A stretch of 64,000 nucleotides of DNA from Halocafeteria seosinensis. Taxonomy: Eukaryota > Sar > Bigyra > Bicosoecida. The stretch's first letter is position 1. Every line of letters begins with the position of its first letter. This document shows, one piece after another, positions 1 to 10,697 of this stretch. The notes below the pieces were generated by a model, which made no database searches, had not been told where the DNA came from, and saw nothing but the letters and a program-made list of their open reading frames with translations. Made by a program: the position numbers and the translations under genes. Where the stretch lies: contig LVLI01000118.1 of NCBI GenBank assembly GCA_001687465.1, positions 62,001 through 126,000 of the forward strand. Reading direction: 5' to 3'.

Positions 1-1871
1 ACGGCACTGCCTCCGGAGCAGCCAAACGAGATGGCAAGCTAATCAAAGAGGAAGAATCAGAAAAGGGTAATGTTTCGAAAAAGGTTTATCTGGCCTATGG
101 AAGAGCCACGGGAGGATGTCTAGCTGTTACCATACTCTTTCTGTCTTTTGGATTCTACTCGGCTATGAATGTAATGGTTAATTGGTGGCTTTCCTATTGG
201 AGCGACCATGCTCCTGAAACCGATGACTCAGGGGATGGGAAGTCGAATTTATACTATTACCGTATATACGTCGGGCTGTCTTTTGCTGCAATTTTCCTAC
301 TTATTGTATCGCGTTTCTTCGTCGCGTTGCTAGGAATTCGTGCATCGAATGCTCTTCATGAACGTCTCATTCGGGTTATTTTGCATGCAATGCAAAGCTT
401 CTTTGACACTACACCAGTGGGTAGGATTCTTAACAGATTTTCTCAGGATATCTATACCGTGGATGAGCGACTCCCAACAACGTTTTCGACGTTCCTTATG
501 GTCTCTTTGAATGTGATCTCTACGCTAGTGGTTATTTCCACAATTACTCCGTGGTTTCTCGTTGCTCTGGTGCCTATTTTGGTTGTGTATATTTATATCC
601 AAAGGTTTTACGTGACCACATCTCGAGAACTACGCAGATTGGACTCCGTTTCCAAATCTCCCATTTTCGCCAATTTTAGCCAAACTCTAAACGGGTTCGT
701 AACGATTCGCGCCTATAACGAAAATGACAGGTTTATCCAAAGAAACGACGACTCATTAGACCGGAACCAACAGGCATATTTTATGTATACAACATCTAAC
801 CGTTGGCTGGCTGTGCGTTTAGAGTTGATTGGTGCTCTAATCGTAGGGGGCTCGGCCCTCTTTGCTGTCATTGCCCGCGGTACAATCAACTCATCACTCG
901 CTGGTTTGAGCATTAGTTACGCCTTGGGCATTACTCAAGCATTAAACTGGGTAATACGTATGGCTGGACAAGCGGAAACGTACATCGTCGCGGTTGAGCG
1001 TATCAACGAATATAGTTCTGTGGTAACGGAATGTGACCCAGATGAAACTCCGGAGGAAGCCTTAGAGGTTGCTGCTCAGGTCGGAGTGGACCAAACATGG
1101 CCGCAGAAAGGAGAAGTTTCAGTGAGAGATCTATCTTTGGCCTACAGAAGAGATGGCGACTATGTTTTGCATGATATTTCGTTCAAGATTCGTGGTTGTG
1201 AAAAAGTTGGTATCTGCGGCCGGACTGGTGCTGGAAAATCGAGCCTCGTATCTGCACTCTATCGGTTGGCGGATGTCCAAGAGGGCACTATCACTATCGA
1301 TGGCATAGACATCAGAACTATCCCCTTGAACGTTCTGAGGTCAAGAATTTCTATCATTCCTCAGGATCCCACCCTATTCAGTGGAACCCTCCGGCGCAAT
1401 CTGGATCCTTTGGAGAGACACAGTGATGCTGAGATTTGGAGGGCTCTGAGCCAGGTATCACTTGAAGAGCCAGTCCGAAAAGCGAATGAGCAGCTGAATA
1501 GTCCAGTAAGCGAAGGTGGAGAAAACTGGAGCGATGGACAAAGGCAGCTTATTTGTATGGCGCGGGCGTTACTCCGCAACTCTAAAATCATCATTCTAGA
1601 TGAGGCAACAGCTTCTGTTGACGTGGAAAGCGATGCCATTTTACAGCAAACAATACGGAACCAATTTAAAAACAACACTGTTATCACAATTGCGCACAGG
1701 GTACATACCATCTTGGATTCAGATAGAGTGATGGTACTGGATGACGGTGAAATCGCAGAGTTTGATTCACCATCCAGGCTCTTATCGAAATCAGGCTCAC
1801 TGTTCAGTGAACTGATGAAGTCAAGTAAGCAAGCGGCCGAGAAAGCACAAGAACAAGGCGGCGAAGAGTGA
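1..1871 (+). CDS. ABC transporter, ABCC/MRP type, C-terminal half (5' end outside window)
   Basis: This is the second half of a full-length ABCC exporter, which moves organic anions or glutathione conjugates across the plasma or vacuolar membrane. The frame is open from base 3, so the gene starts upstream of the window. The first visible residues, a basic and acidic linker ending LIKEEESEKG, match the linker before the second membrane domain of MRPs. About five to six hydrophobic helices follow (bases ~130-1000). Then comes nucleotide-binding domain 2, with Walker A GRTGAGKSS (~1225), Walker B IIILDEATASVD (~1585-1620) and the H-loop IAHR (~1690). The ABC signature reads WSDGQ rather than the usual LSxGQ. 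No intron is needed in this part. The stop is at 1869-1871. The substrate cannot be read from sequence. Confidence 0.93.
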   Translation, partial: GTASGAAKRDGKLIKEEESEKGNVSKKVYLAYGRATGGCLAVTILFLSFGFYSAMNVMVNWWLSYWSDHAPETDDSGDGKSNLYYYRIYVGLSFAAIFLLIVSRFFVALLGIRASNALHERLIRVILHAMQSFFDTTPVGRILNRFSQDIYTVDERLPTTFSTFLMVSLNVISTLVVISTITPWFLVALVPILVVYIYIQRFYVTTSRELRRLDSVSKSPIFANFSQTLNGFVTIRAYNENDRFIQRNDDSLDRNQQAYFMYTTSNRWLAVRLELIGALIVGGSALFAVIARGTINSSLAGLSISYALGITQALNWVIRMAGQAETYIVAVERINEYSSVVTECDPDETPEEALEVAAQVGVDQTWPQKGEVSVRDLSLAYRRDGDYVLHDISFKIRGCEKVGICGRTGAGKSSLVSALYRLADVQEGTITIDGIDIRTIPLNVLRSRISIIPQDPTLFSGTLRRNLDPLERHSDAEIWRALSQVSLEEPVRKANEQLNSPVSEGGENWSDGQRQLICMARALLRNSKIIILDEATASVDVESDAILQQTIRNQFKNNTVITIAHRVHTILDSDRVMVLDDGEIAEFDSPSRLLSKSGSLFSELMKSSKQAAEKAQEQGGEE

Positions 1872-2106
1872 GTGACGCGCGAAAAGCCTGCGGCCTCGTA
1901 GTTTCGCTTGTATAGACACTTGTGAAACCAGAAAATACACTCTTTCTGGCTGACGTGAAGCCAAGAGTTACCAACCCAAGTTGAAGTACATTGAATGATT
2001 ACTACATTCCCTTCTATTGGGTTGTTTTCACCCAGTGTATATATGAACGCGTGAATGTATCGAGTTGCACAATACTTCCTCCTTCGTCACTGTTAATGAC
2101 GCAATC

Positions 2107-5100
2107 ATGGCTGAAGATGAAGGCCATGTCATTTGCCCCTCCATTGACGCCGTCTACCTCAGTCAATTACGGCGCATCATTCATACAGCTACATATCACG
2201 TGTCTGATATAAGCCCAGGATCTGCTCAGAGATTGCTCGATAAAGTAAGTCTCTACCAGTTCTTGTATCTGCTGGCTGGTCTTTGGTTTACGCTCTGTAT
2301 GTGTGTACCAGCTCGACCAAGGGGGAGATGACCAAGTCTCACAGAGAATTGGCGTCGTGAAGCGCTGTCTGGATTTGGTACTATGTTTGGAGGGCAAACC
2401 AGGGTCGTCAAATATTGTCCCTGGTGGAACAAGAATCAGGAAACCGAATCGAAGAGACATGGAATCGTCGCAGAGAATGGAAGCGCGATACTCACGAATG
2501 GTTCAGCAGCAGCAACAGGAAGCGAAGCACGACAAGACTCCCATACTGGATTGGTTTGATTATACTCTCGGTCTTTTGACGGTATCCTTTTATGACAGGG
2601 ACCAAATTTTCCTTCAGAATTCATCAGTCATTTGCGCTAATGTAAGTCATCCTTCCAACTTTACAAAGTGGGTGAGATCCGTTTTGAGTCGAAATCGGAA
2701 AGGATACCCTCTGTGGTGTGGTGATGTATCGCTGGATGGCCCAATATTAACAGTTATCAGAGATTCTATCACACGACAAGGAGCACCCGAATCTGCCAGA
2801 CTTGACGACGAGAACAAAGCAAGTAGTCGATCCATACAGCTTGCAAAGTTGGGGGAAGTTATATCCTCGAAGTTTCGGAGACGACTCTCCGGGCACATTG
2901 ATCTTTTAACTTTAATGTCATTTGTTGAAGCGTATCCTCAGTTTCAAGTTATCTCAGCAAGTACTAAGTCAGAAGTATCCGTAACGAAAGTGCTACAAGG
3001 TTACTGTGAATGTGGTGCTCCCCACAAACCTGCCGTGACATCAAGATACCAGCGTCGTCATCTTTCTCAGGTTTGCTCCCGAACCCTATCCAAACTCAAT
3101 GTCAGATTTCGACGATGGATTCGGAAAACCCAACTATACAAGTCTCAATTATCGTTTGTTGCTGCGGATATGCCGAACGAAGGATTCGTTTCCTCAGCGT
3201 GGAGTGGCTATGCTGTCGATAGTGAAGATCACACTGCCTGTTTCAGCAACGACTATTCCCGTGCGACGGAAGACACGAATGAGCTTAGTCGTATAAGAAG
3301 TCGATATCGCCGTCCTTTTGCAAACAATTTCTCGGAACTTCTTTTACCTCAGCATATTTCCGAATATGTTGCTTCCGTGAGTAGTACCGCACAATCAGAG
3401 ACATGGAAAGTCATGAGGTTACAGCACTATTTTGCATCGCTGGCCTTCTACTGTTCACAATATGTAGGACGTTCAATAAGTGTGACTTTGTCTGAAGGCA
3501 AATACAATGTCGCCTCTGTTTTGGTGATGAATTCATTTTTGGCGGAAGCATACGATAAGAGTTCCGGCATAGAAATTCCTCTTCAGACATTTCCTTTTGC
3601 TACCTTGAACCGGATGGTGGACTTCATCTTTCAGGAAAAGTGGCTGACAACAGCTGGGAACCACTCATCCGATCATTTGTTGAAGTTGTGCCAATACAGG
3701 AAAGAGGACAACAGCAAGCTGATGTGTTGTTGCGTTAGCAGAGTAGGTGACAGTCCGACGTTGACGCAGGATGTGGCATCCGAGTCTCTTGCGCAGAGCA
3801 TGTCTACAATAAAAGGGCTACAAACGTTTCCATTGGAAAAGAATAAAGATGACATTGATTGGAGAGTCTACCTTCTCTTGGTTTATTGCGCTGTTACAAA
3901 ACTCGCATCGGAAAATTCAAAGGATGGTATCGGTGTAAAGCTTAGGCTACGGCAACTTAGGGGCTACCTCAATGATAGAAAAATCAAGTGTCCCGGAAGC
4001 TTACCGGGTGTTCGAGAAGACCTTGTGAAATCACTCACATTTACATTTATTATGGATTCGTTACCGTTCGTAGAGCTACATCAGGAACAAAAGCCATATA
4101 CAGTTGAGTTAAAGCAGCAACCGCTTCGCTTGGGTCGTGATCTGAATATTATGCTTGAAGCATCGAGCGATGAAACTCAATTGCGCCACGCAGTATATTC
4201 CGAACTACCGAACGATGATAAGCAAGTAATTGAAGAATGGTTTCAGACACTTTGCCGGCAACTGCTGCTACTCTCCACTCCTCTTTTCCAGGATAAACAT
4301 AACATCGAAAATGTTAAAAAAGTTGCTTTAGAGCGGGTAAGAAACATTGATGCTAGAGGAGGCGAACCACTCTTCCTTGACGATATCGGCGCTTCAAGTG
4401 TGGTCTTGGTAACTTTAGTACAATCGCTCGAGAATTCCGAAGCGCGCACGTGGTTAAAGTTGAGCAGTGTAGAGGAGACATTACAAGGATCCTGTCGTAT
4501 AACATTTCCACGGGACAGGAAATTGGCAGATTTTATACACAATTATTGCCACCGTCGGCTTGAAATCTGTGAAGAAAAGAACGAAGCTTTCGTTCGATCT
4601 CGCCCGCTTCACTTTTCTTCGGACTCTGCCACATTTCTACCAGGCGAAATCTCTGTGAAGCCTCCAATGGGAGAGCAAGACGTTCTTGATACATTTTGCG
4701 GCTTTTTAAGGAAGCTCCGCTTGGATGGAAGCCATGGCGTCTTCATTGAATCGTTATTATCACTTGCACTTGGAGGAGAACTCGACATGAATGCTTGGGC
4801 TAATGTATATGAGTGGGTGACACAACAGCCATGGTGCCATTTGTCGTTTCCCACGAAATCCTTCTGCTCAGCATCAGTGGTATTGTTTTCTGAACATGCG
4901 CTGAGTTCTGTACCGCAGTCGTTTCGTGAGGTTGGTAGAGGAAGTGGCGGTGAACCGAATGCAACTTACGAAGGCGGCCATGCGACGGAACAGACTGTTC
5001 TCTCTTCCACTGGTTTACCTTCGAGATATTATATTTATGGGGAAGGAGTCGGTATTGAAGAAGATCTCCATCACGAATTCAAGGGAGGTTTTACAGGTGG

Positions 5101-6208
5101 TGTTCACAAGGCTATACTAAACATTGCACCTAGATACGTAGTGGCGTACCTGAATGCCTCCGGAGGAACGCTGTACTTTGGAATCACTAATGAAGGCACT
5201 GTTCACGGGGTAAAACTCTGTCGTGCAGATAAGGACGCAATAAATTTGGCGAAGGACTCGATAGCGCAGGTATGTATTGTATTCGCTGATTCGGTGGGAG
5301 TTTTATGACTGATCTACATGAACTTGGTTCTGTGTTTGCGCAGAGAATAGGGCCTCAGGGAGTACTTTACCTAATAGACCATCCTGTTTTCATGCCCGTC
5401 TTTCGCAGGCTGTCCCACGCGAGTCAAGACGGCAGTTACTTTGAGGGACTACCAAACACTTATGTGATCGAACTGAATGTTAGCGCCAGTCCGAACCCTA
5501 GTGTACTTCACTATGAAATACGATCCAACGTCCCTAAGCGTTCGGGGAAGGACATCAAAGATTCAGCATATGTTTACTGGGTACGACAGGCGGCTAGCGT
5601 TCGCGCCATGAGCGACCCGCAAGAGATCGCGGAGTGGGCATTTGGTAGAGGAAGAACCTACGGTGGTGCTACAGATAGACATAGTCTGCATATCTCCCGA
5701 TTGAACGAAGCGCCGACCAGTCTTCCCGGTAATAGCACTTTACAAGAAACGTCCACCACGACGAATGCTGAGACGAAGTCTTCTTTGCCTTTATCCCCGG
5801 ATGAGAGTAATCCGCAATATCGAGAAGTTGACATTGCGCTTGCCCCGGAACACGGGGTTGCTTGGCAAGTGCCGTCCGATAAAAGGCTCAAAGACAGCTT
5901 TGGTAGCAATACAGTGCTGACTCTACGATTATCTCAAACTCCATTGAAGAATGTAGGTGCATTATTCCGCAAACATTATCTGAATCAACTTTATTCACTC
6001 CTGGTTGTGTCCACAGGGAGTTGGACTGGTCGTAGAATCGTTAGGTGGAATTCTATGTAAGACCCAGATTATTTGCTCGGGTGCACTACTGTTGGAAGTA
6101 AATGGCGAAAGCGTGGAGAAACTAAGGTTGAATAAAATCCGGAAAATTCTGGCTCCCGGGAAGATAAGAAGACTTAGATTTTTATCACCCTTGCCTCGAG
6201 AATCGTAG
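2107..6208 (+). CDS. Schlafen-type AlbA_2 domain protein with C-terminal PDZ domain
   Basis: My model has four exons: 2107-2244, 2312-5269, 5344-5952 and 6017-6208. All junctions are GT-AG and phase-consistent, giving 1298 aa. The first ~950 residues match nothing I recognise. Around residue 970 the chain reads EEDLHHEFKGG, then APRYVVAYLNASGG and YFGITNEGTVHG. This is the classic order of the Schlafen/AlbA_2 core (E..EFK, then PRYxxAxxNxxGG, then GVxxxGxxxG), a fold that in Schlafens binds or cleaves tRNA and other nucleic acids. The core continues across the second intron. The last exon completes a PDZ-like fold: LTLRLSQTPL, GVGLVVES, then LLLEVNGESVEKL, where the ordinary GD-x-ILxVNG element appears as SGALLLEVNG. 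The start is the first ATG in frame. I know of no described Schlafen-PDZ fusion. The domain calls are from pattern only, and the PDZ call is the less certain of the two. Confidence 0.8.
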
Positions 6209-6456
6209 TTATGCAGTGCGGAGAGCGACCGTCAATTTTCAGCAGTCTGTGGGCACCTGACCAAGTAGAGTGGGTAGAAGAGTCGAATCGGGTATTCTGC
6301 TCCTCCCTAACGGGACAAACAAATAGTACAAACCCTTCGTATATTCCTGGAAATTCTGGCTCGCGGAAAACAGCTAGACTTAAATATTTATCGCGTGTAC
6401 TTGGGGAATCTTAGTTGTGCATTATGGAAAAGGACCTGTCAACTTTCAGCAGTCGG
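6141..6456 (+). repeat. Imperfect direct duplication of the 3' end of the Schlafen-PDZ gene
   Basis: Copy A (about 6141-6248) covers the last codons, stop and proximal 3' flank of the upstream gene. Copy B (about 6349-6456) repeats it in the same orientation about 208 bp downstream. Shared blocks include AAATTCTGGCTC, the stop-codon region AATCxTAGTT, and TTTCAGCAGTC. Copy B carries many substitutions and small indels, so the duplication is old. The spacer 6262-6340 resembles 7308-7380, not the PDZ gene. Confidence 0.75.
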
Positions 6457-7228
6457 GCCAACAGAACGAAAAAACACGACAAATTATTCGTGGAATCAAC
6501 GTGCCAATTAAGAAGCCCATCCTGAGCAACTCCATCGTCGCTAGTAAAAGAATATCTACAAATACATACCTGTCGCATATCCTTAACTTTCGAACCACCG
6601 GAAAGACGTACGACAACACATGTAAAAAATATGCATCCGCGCCATTGGGATGGGTCTTTGCGTTTCCGTACATATGGTTGATACTGGAATTCAGAAGCAA
6701 CACCGTAAAGTACAAAATATTTTGCGCATACTCCCGAAACAACCGCGAAACACAACGTTGAAAGTACGAAGCCAACCCATCCGGATTTGTCTGAGCTTCT
6801 TGGGACATATATTGGATTCCCACTGTCGCTTTGTCATCAGCGCTTGTGGAGATGTCTCTTCGTCCATCGCACCTCGAATCTCGCTGTTCCTGGCGTGCTC
6901 TTGAGGCACGTACTAAATGTCGTACAGTTCCATGCGATGCAAACGGCGAAGGAAGAGGTCTTCTAGGGGTAGGAAGAGGTCTTTTAGGGGTACCAGTAGG
7001 ACGAGGTCTTATAGGGGTTGGACGAGGAGTTGACTGGCTTGGTCCAGAATTTTCATTCAAACGCTGATGCTCTGACCCTTCGTGTGAATCGCGACGACGA
7101 CGAAAATGTGTTTCTTCGTCTTCACTGCTTAGAGAAGTATCACTCTCGGGCGAGATACCCACGCATCCAAACATGTCACTCGGACGTGCAAATAATGGAT
7201 CCGTTTGATCTTCTCCTATGCTGTCCAT
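6446..7228 (-). CDS. Hypothetical protein with Pro/Arg repeat and C-terminal hydrophobic segments
   Basis: The open frame runs from an ATG at 7228 to a stop at 6446, 260 aa. The N-terminal part is acidic and serine-rich, followed by the arginine run FRRRR. The centre has a low-complexity stretch of Thr-Pro-Arg-Pro-Leu units encoded by a 21-bp tandem DNA repeat. The C-terminal third has hydrophobic stretches (near ILYFTVLLLN and VFVDILLLATMELL) that could anchor it in a membrane. A GT-AG pair at 6569/6522 would remove 48 bp in frame, dropping one hydrophobic stretch. I do not recognise a family. The gene lies between two duplicated segments and could be a young or decaying gene. Confidence 0.45.
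   Translation of the reverse strand: MDSIGEDQTDPLFARPSDMFGCVGISPESDTSLSSEDEETHFRRRRDSHEGSEHQRLNENSGPSQSTPRPTPIRPRPTGTPKRPLPTPRRPLPSPFASHGTVRHLVRASRARQEQRDSRCDGRRDISTSADDKATVGIQYMSQEAQTNPDGLASYFQRCVSRLFREYAQNILYFTVLLLNSSINHMYGNAKTHPNGADAYFLHVLSYVFPVVRKLRICDRYVFVDILLLATMELLRMGFLIGTLIPRIICRVFSFCWPDC
6951..7037. repeat. 21-bp tandem repeat (three full units plus a partial) inside the Pro/Arg protein gene
   Basis: Units start at 6951, 6972 and 6999, with a 6-bp spacer before the third and a diverged partial unit from 7020. The unit consensus on the + strand is GGAAGAGGTCTTxTAGGGGT. On the minus strand it encodes the repeated Pro-Leu-Pro/Thr-Pro-Arg-Arg pattern of the small membrane protein. Confidence 0.85.
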
Positions 7229-7798
7229 TATGCACCTGTTGACCAGTCCTACACACTGTAATTGTTGTTGTTGGTTTTTTTTTTGTTTTTGGTAACTCTC
7301 ACGCTGTAACCAGGGTAGGATAGTCGAATCAGGTACTCTGCTCTGGAGCGTGGGAGAAAGAAATTGTACAAACTCTCCGCTTGATCGAAAGTAGAAGAGT
7401 GGCTGGCCCGCGTACAACTCTGCGCTCGCGCAGTGGTCGCAAGTCCGGTCGCAGCAGGTTCTGTTTATACTGGCTATCCTACGAGCATTGTAATACGACA
7501 CGGAATCATTGCAAACGGATAAGATTCGTAACGTTTCTTGGTAGCTTTTGGCTTGAAATTAGAGGCAGAAGAGTGCCACAACAAGCTAGAGACGACCTCA
7601 GTCGCAGCAGCACCCATTGAGTGTAGGGGTGCATGCCTCCATCGCGTGCCAGCGTTGATTAATGCTCCATGGTAGCAGTGGTGGTGCATTAGAAATCAAT
7701 GACATCGGTGAAGAAAAGCATGTTCAGGACTCGTTGAACAGCTGTAGTGTGGAAGGCAAAGCGCTTCACCCGCGCTCCCCAACGGAACTATTTGAGCC
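7229..7798. other. Divergent intergenic region with T-rich tract and a degenerate repeat copy
   Basis: This spacer separates the minus-strand Pro/Arg gene from the plus-strand longin-like gene. It holds a GTT/T-rich run at about 7261-7292. A segment at about 7308-7380 resembles 6262-6340: GTCGAATCxGGTAxTCTGCTC, then an AATxGTACAAAC block. No convincing coding exon was seen. Confidence 0.6.
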
Positions 7799-9334
7799 AT
7801 GGATGGATTCCTGCTGTTTTCAGCGGTCAGTGGAAGCTTAGTATGGCACTTTGTAAGTCAAAGTTAAAGGATTACATATAAGTCGTGGAAATTTTGAATC
7901 TTTGGGCATCCCTACAGCCTATCAGCGTGAACTATGGACTGCCATACTGTCCTGAAGAATTGTCAAGAACTACCAACGGGGTGCAACACAAGGAAGAACT
8001 TAACCTAGGCTCGTTTCTTTATGCGGTGCAAGCGTACGCATCTGATATTTTCACAGAAAGTGCTAGCGAGCTTACCATAACGGAGGAACCGTCCATGCGA
8101 ACTGTAGATCTTCAAGGGAAGCGGATCGTCTTTTTTTCGTATGTCGCAACTGGCGAGTCGTGCTTGGCCCCAGGTCTCTCCAAACAAATTACAGAGTGGG
8201 ATCAAAAGCTGGAAGGATGTCATGCTAGCGTGTGTATGTCCGCAAGTCTCATTCTTGACCCAACCAGCCAATGAAGGATTAAGGACTGTACTATCTCAAG
8301 CAATGGGGTTACTTCTAGAATACGTTCAACAATATCCGCAACACGTTTTCGGAAAACGGATAAAGCGCACCCTCATAGACCATTTTCTGGGAACCCTGCC
8401 TTTGCAACTGTTAAGCTGTTTGAGAAAAAAAGTATCTGATGCTTTTCTACCAAATTTCTCACGTTCAAGTGAAAACGAAACCGTATCCGACCGTAGCGGG
8501 TGGGAAAACGTACGGAGTGCTGAAACTGTTGACGGTACCGATGAAGCAGTGCAAGCATCTGATACGTGTTCTACTCCCCCAACTCTAAAAAAGTGCATTG
8601 GAGCTATAATGGAAGACCATAGAGAAGCTTTGAATGAGACTGATCCTAGCAGGCAGTTTCTGGTTGTAGTGCTAAATGAGTCAACCATGAGAAGCAGTGT
8701 GCAGAGTCTGCTGCAATCAGCACAGCGTCCTTCCGAAGGATCAAGTGTTCTTCCAGCTCGCCCTGGAAGAATAGTTAGAGCCGGAAGAAGGTTCAAAAAC
8801 ATGTTCACCGTCTTCAGATCGAGGGATAAGGCTTCTGGCGAGAATGCTTCCTCTGCTGCACACTTCAGGAATCAGAAACTGTCGCTGCGGCCTCGAATTG
8901 AACTCGTGCAGCAGCAGAATGACATGAAAGAGTTTACACGTACAGCGCTAAATGGGATGGTCTCCCTCGATGCCCGATGGAGTGAGGTCGTCGACTTTAT
9001 CTCCTCGAAATTCCCTGTCATCCAGCAGCTACTAACAACGAAGCTGAGAACTTCTGTACCAGCTAGTGAAGTAGGGTGCCAGTACCACCTACTCATTTTC
9101 CCTGATGTTAATTCGTCGCTGCTTGTTGAACCTGTGCTGGTGATAAAATCGACACATTGGATCATCGTCACGTTGGACCGATCAGTTATGGAAATGAGCC
9201 TAGAAACAATTAATGAGGATCCGTTGATAAGGATTCCAAATGGTCAAAAATTGAGTTTAAATTTCCTATACAGTGAGCTTGACGCGATAGGCGACATGAC
9301 AAGCAACTGTTTCAAGTTAGGGAGATTGTTGTGA
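7799..9334 (+). CDS. Possible longin-type trafficking protein (HPS1/MON1/FUZ class?), unassigned
   Basis: The model has three exons: 7799-7852, 7918-8138 and about 8197-9334 (~470 aa). The first intron (GTAAGT donor, CTACAG acceptor) is phase-consistent. The second uses the GTATGT donor at 8139, with two in-phase acceptors, ending at 8196 or 8208, that I cannot choose between. The protein opens MDGFLLFSAVSG, alternates short hydrophobic strands with helices (GKRIVFFS, MLACVCPQVSF), and has a similar strand-rich block near the C-terminus (YHLLIFPDV, WIIVTLDR). That pattern resembles the repeated longin-like domains of HPS1, MON1/CCZ1 and FUZ, which form GEFs for Rab GTPases. The similarity is of pattern only, so the family call is tentative. 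The middle is polar and probably disordered. The 3' end faces the convergent gene at 9421. Confidence 0.55.
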
Positions 9335-9420
9335 TATCAATGTAACTAATGAAATGTATGGACTAGCCGTGCACTTATAGGAGAGTCCGTTTTGGCTTCA
9401 GAAGAGGTACTTTACTCAGG

Positions 9421-10697
9421 CTACTCCCTGGAAGTTGTTCCATCTTCTCTAACTACAAATTTCCTGGGTGCGGACTTTGTGGTGGCGTGCTCTGGCTTCG
9501 TATCTTGTGGCGGATTATCACTAGGTTCGCTCTGATGGACGAAATCGTAAGACTCATCAGACTCTACGTGAGCCTTGGATGCATGCTCTGCTGGTCTGTA
9601 CTTCGTTGAGTACACCTCCCCAAATTCTTTCAGTAGATCTTCAGTGTCGTCCGCCCCTGAGTAAGTCGTGGTCGGTGCTCCCTGTGGGTCATATGATGCC
9701 ATTTCCGCCTCCAGGCCGCTAATTTGAGCAAATTCTTCGGAGGCAATATGTAAAGCCTCACTGAGTGTTTCAGCCTCCTTTTTATATTGTTCCATCATGG
9801 CTTCAGCCCTCTCTTTGGTTCCAATCTCTGAACGCCATTTGGAAATAGCTTGTTGTGCTTGGTTTTTCGAATTGGCAGCTTTCTGAATCATACAGGAGTT
9901 GCACCATAATGCTAGCTTTTGAATAAGAGCATCGGGTTGCTTTTCCTTACCTTTTGTTCAGCTTGCACTGTCGCCTCCAAACGCTGCACTTCCGCGGTGT
10001 ACGATTCTTCGAGGATGCCGAAGAGAGAACGGGCATTCAGTAAACGAGCAATCGCGAGCACGGAGGTATCTGTAAGTGTACCCATTGAACAGGCGAATGA
10101 GTGTCATCCAACATAGCGTACAGCCATGTCGCCGTAGGAAGTCAACTTACGTAAGAACCACTTGGAATTCCACATCCTCGTTAAGAACAAAATAATTCCT
10201 AAGAGGGCGCACAGTTGTCGAAGTACTAACCATTTCTTGGACTCCGACGTAGTTGCCATGATAATAGCAGTGAGAACAATATCGAAAACGCATACCAAAC
10301 TTGAAACGTAGCCCAGTAGATATAGCGGCCAATCCAACACGAGAAAAGTCTTTTCCAAATATGATGAATCTGTTTCACGACTCAGCGAGTGTACTTTCAG
10401 TACAAGCCAAACCATAGTTCCAAGAAGATCCAAAATAACGAAGGCTACCGTCGTTTGCTGCCATCCAATAGATTGTGCTACAGTTCCAAGTTTCTGCAAA
10501 AAACTCTCGTCGCTGCTATCGTCATCATCCTTCTCTTCTGGTGCTTCGTCTTTCGTGTGATGGTCCTTCAGACTGGTGCGTTTCCTCTGGCGAAGTTGGG
10601 AAGAAGACGGAGCCTCAGTCTCCCTTCCGGCTGCACTGGGTGCAGCAGAGCCATTCTCTTGCTCCGCTGAACTCTTTTCTGTAGACACTTTCTCCAT
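9421..10697 (-). CDS. Multi-span membrane protein with C-terminal coiled coil
   Basis: Three exons on the minus strand, 10697-10151, 10069-9951 and 9882-9421, give 375 aa. Introns of 81 and 68 bp are GT-AG and phase-consistent. The start is the first ATG (MEKVSTEKSS). Residues 1-85 are charged and serine-rich. Three to four hydrophobic segments follow: VAFVILDLLGTMVWLVL, FLVLDWPLYLLGYVSSLVCV, VLTAIIMA and LCALLGIILFL. Exons 2 and 3 form a long heptad-like helix (EVQRLEATVQAEQK, ERAEAMMEQYKKEAETL) and an acidic tail. The general layout, several membrane spans followed by a cytosolic coiled coil, recalls ER proteins of the BAP31 type, but I see no sequence identity to them. Function unknown. 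Confidence 0.7.

Noticed and set aside
8141-8274. A 34-bp intron at 8234-8267 in the longin-like gene
   Set aside because: It would be phase-correct but far shorter than every other intron. The GTATGT donor at 8139 with acceptors ending at 8196 or 8208 gives a normal size.
9883-9950. A 35-bp intron in the membrane/coiled-coil gene ending at an AAAAG
   Set aside because: The alternative acceptor TTCAG gives a 68-bp intron in the same phase, matching the usual length.
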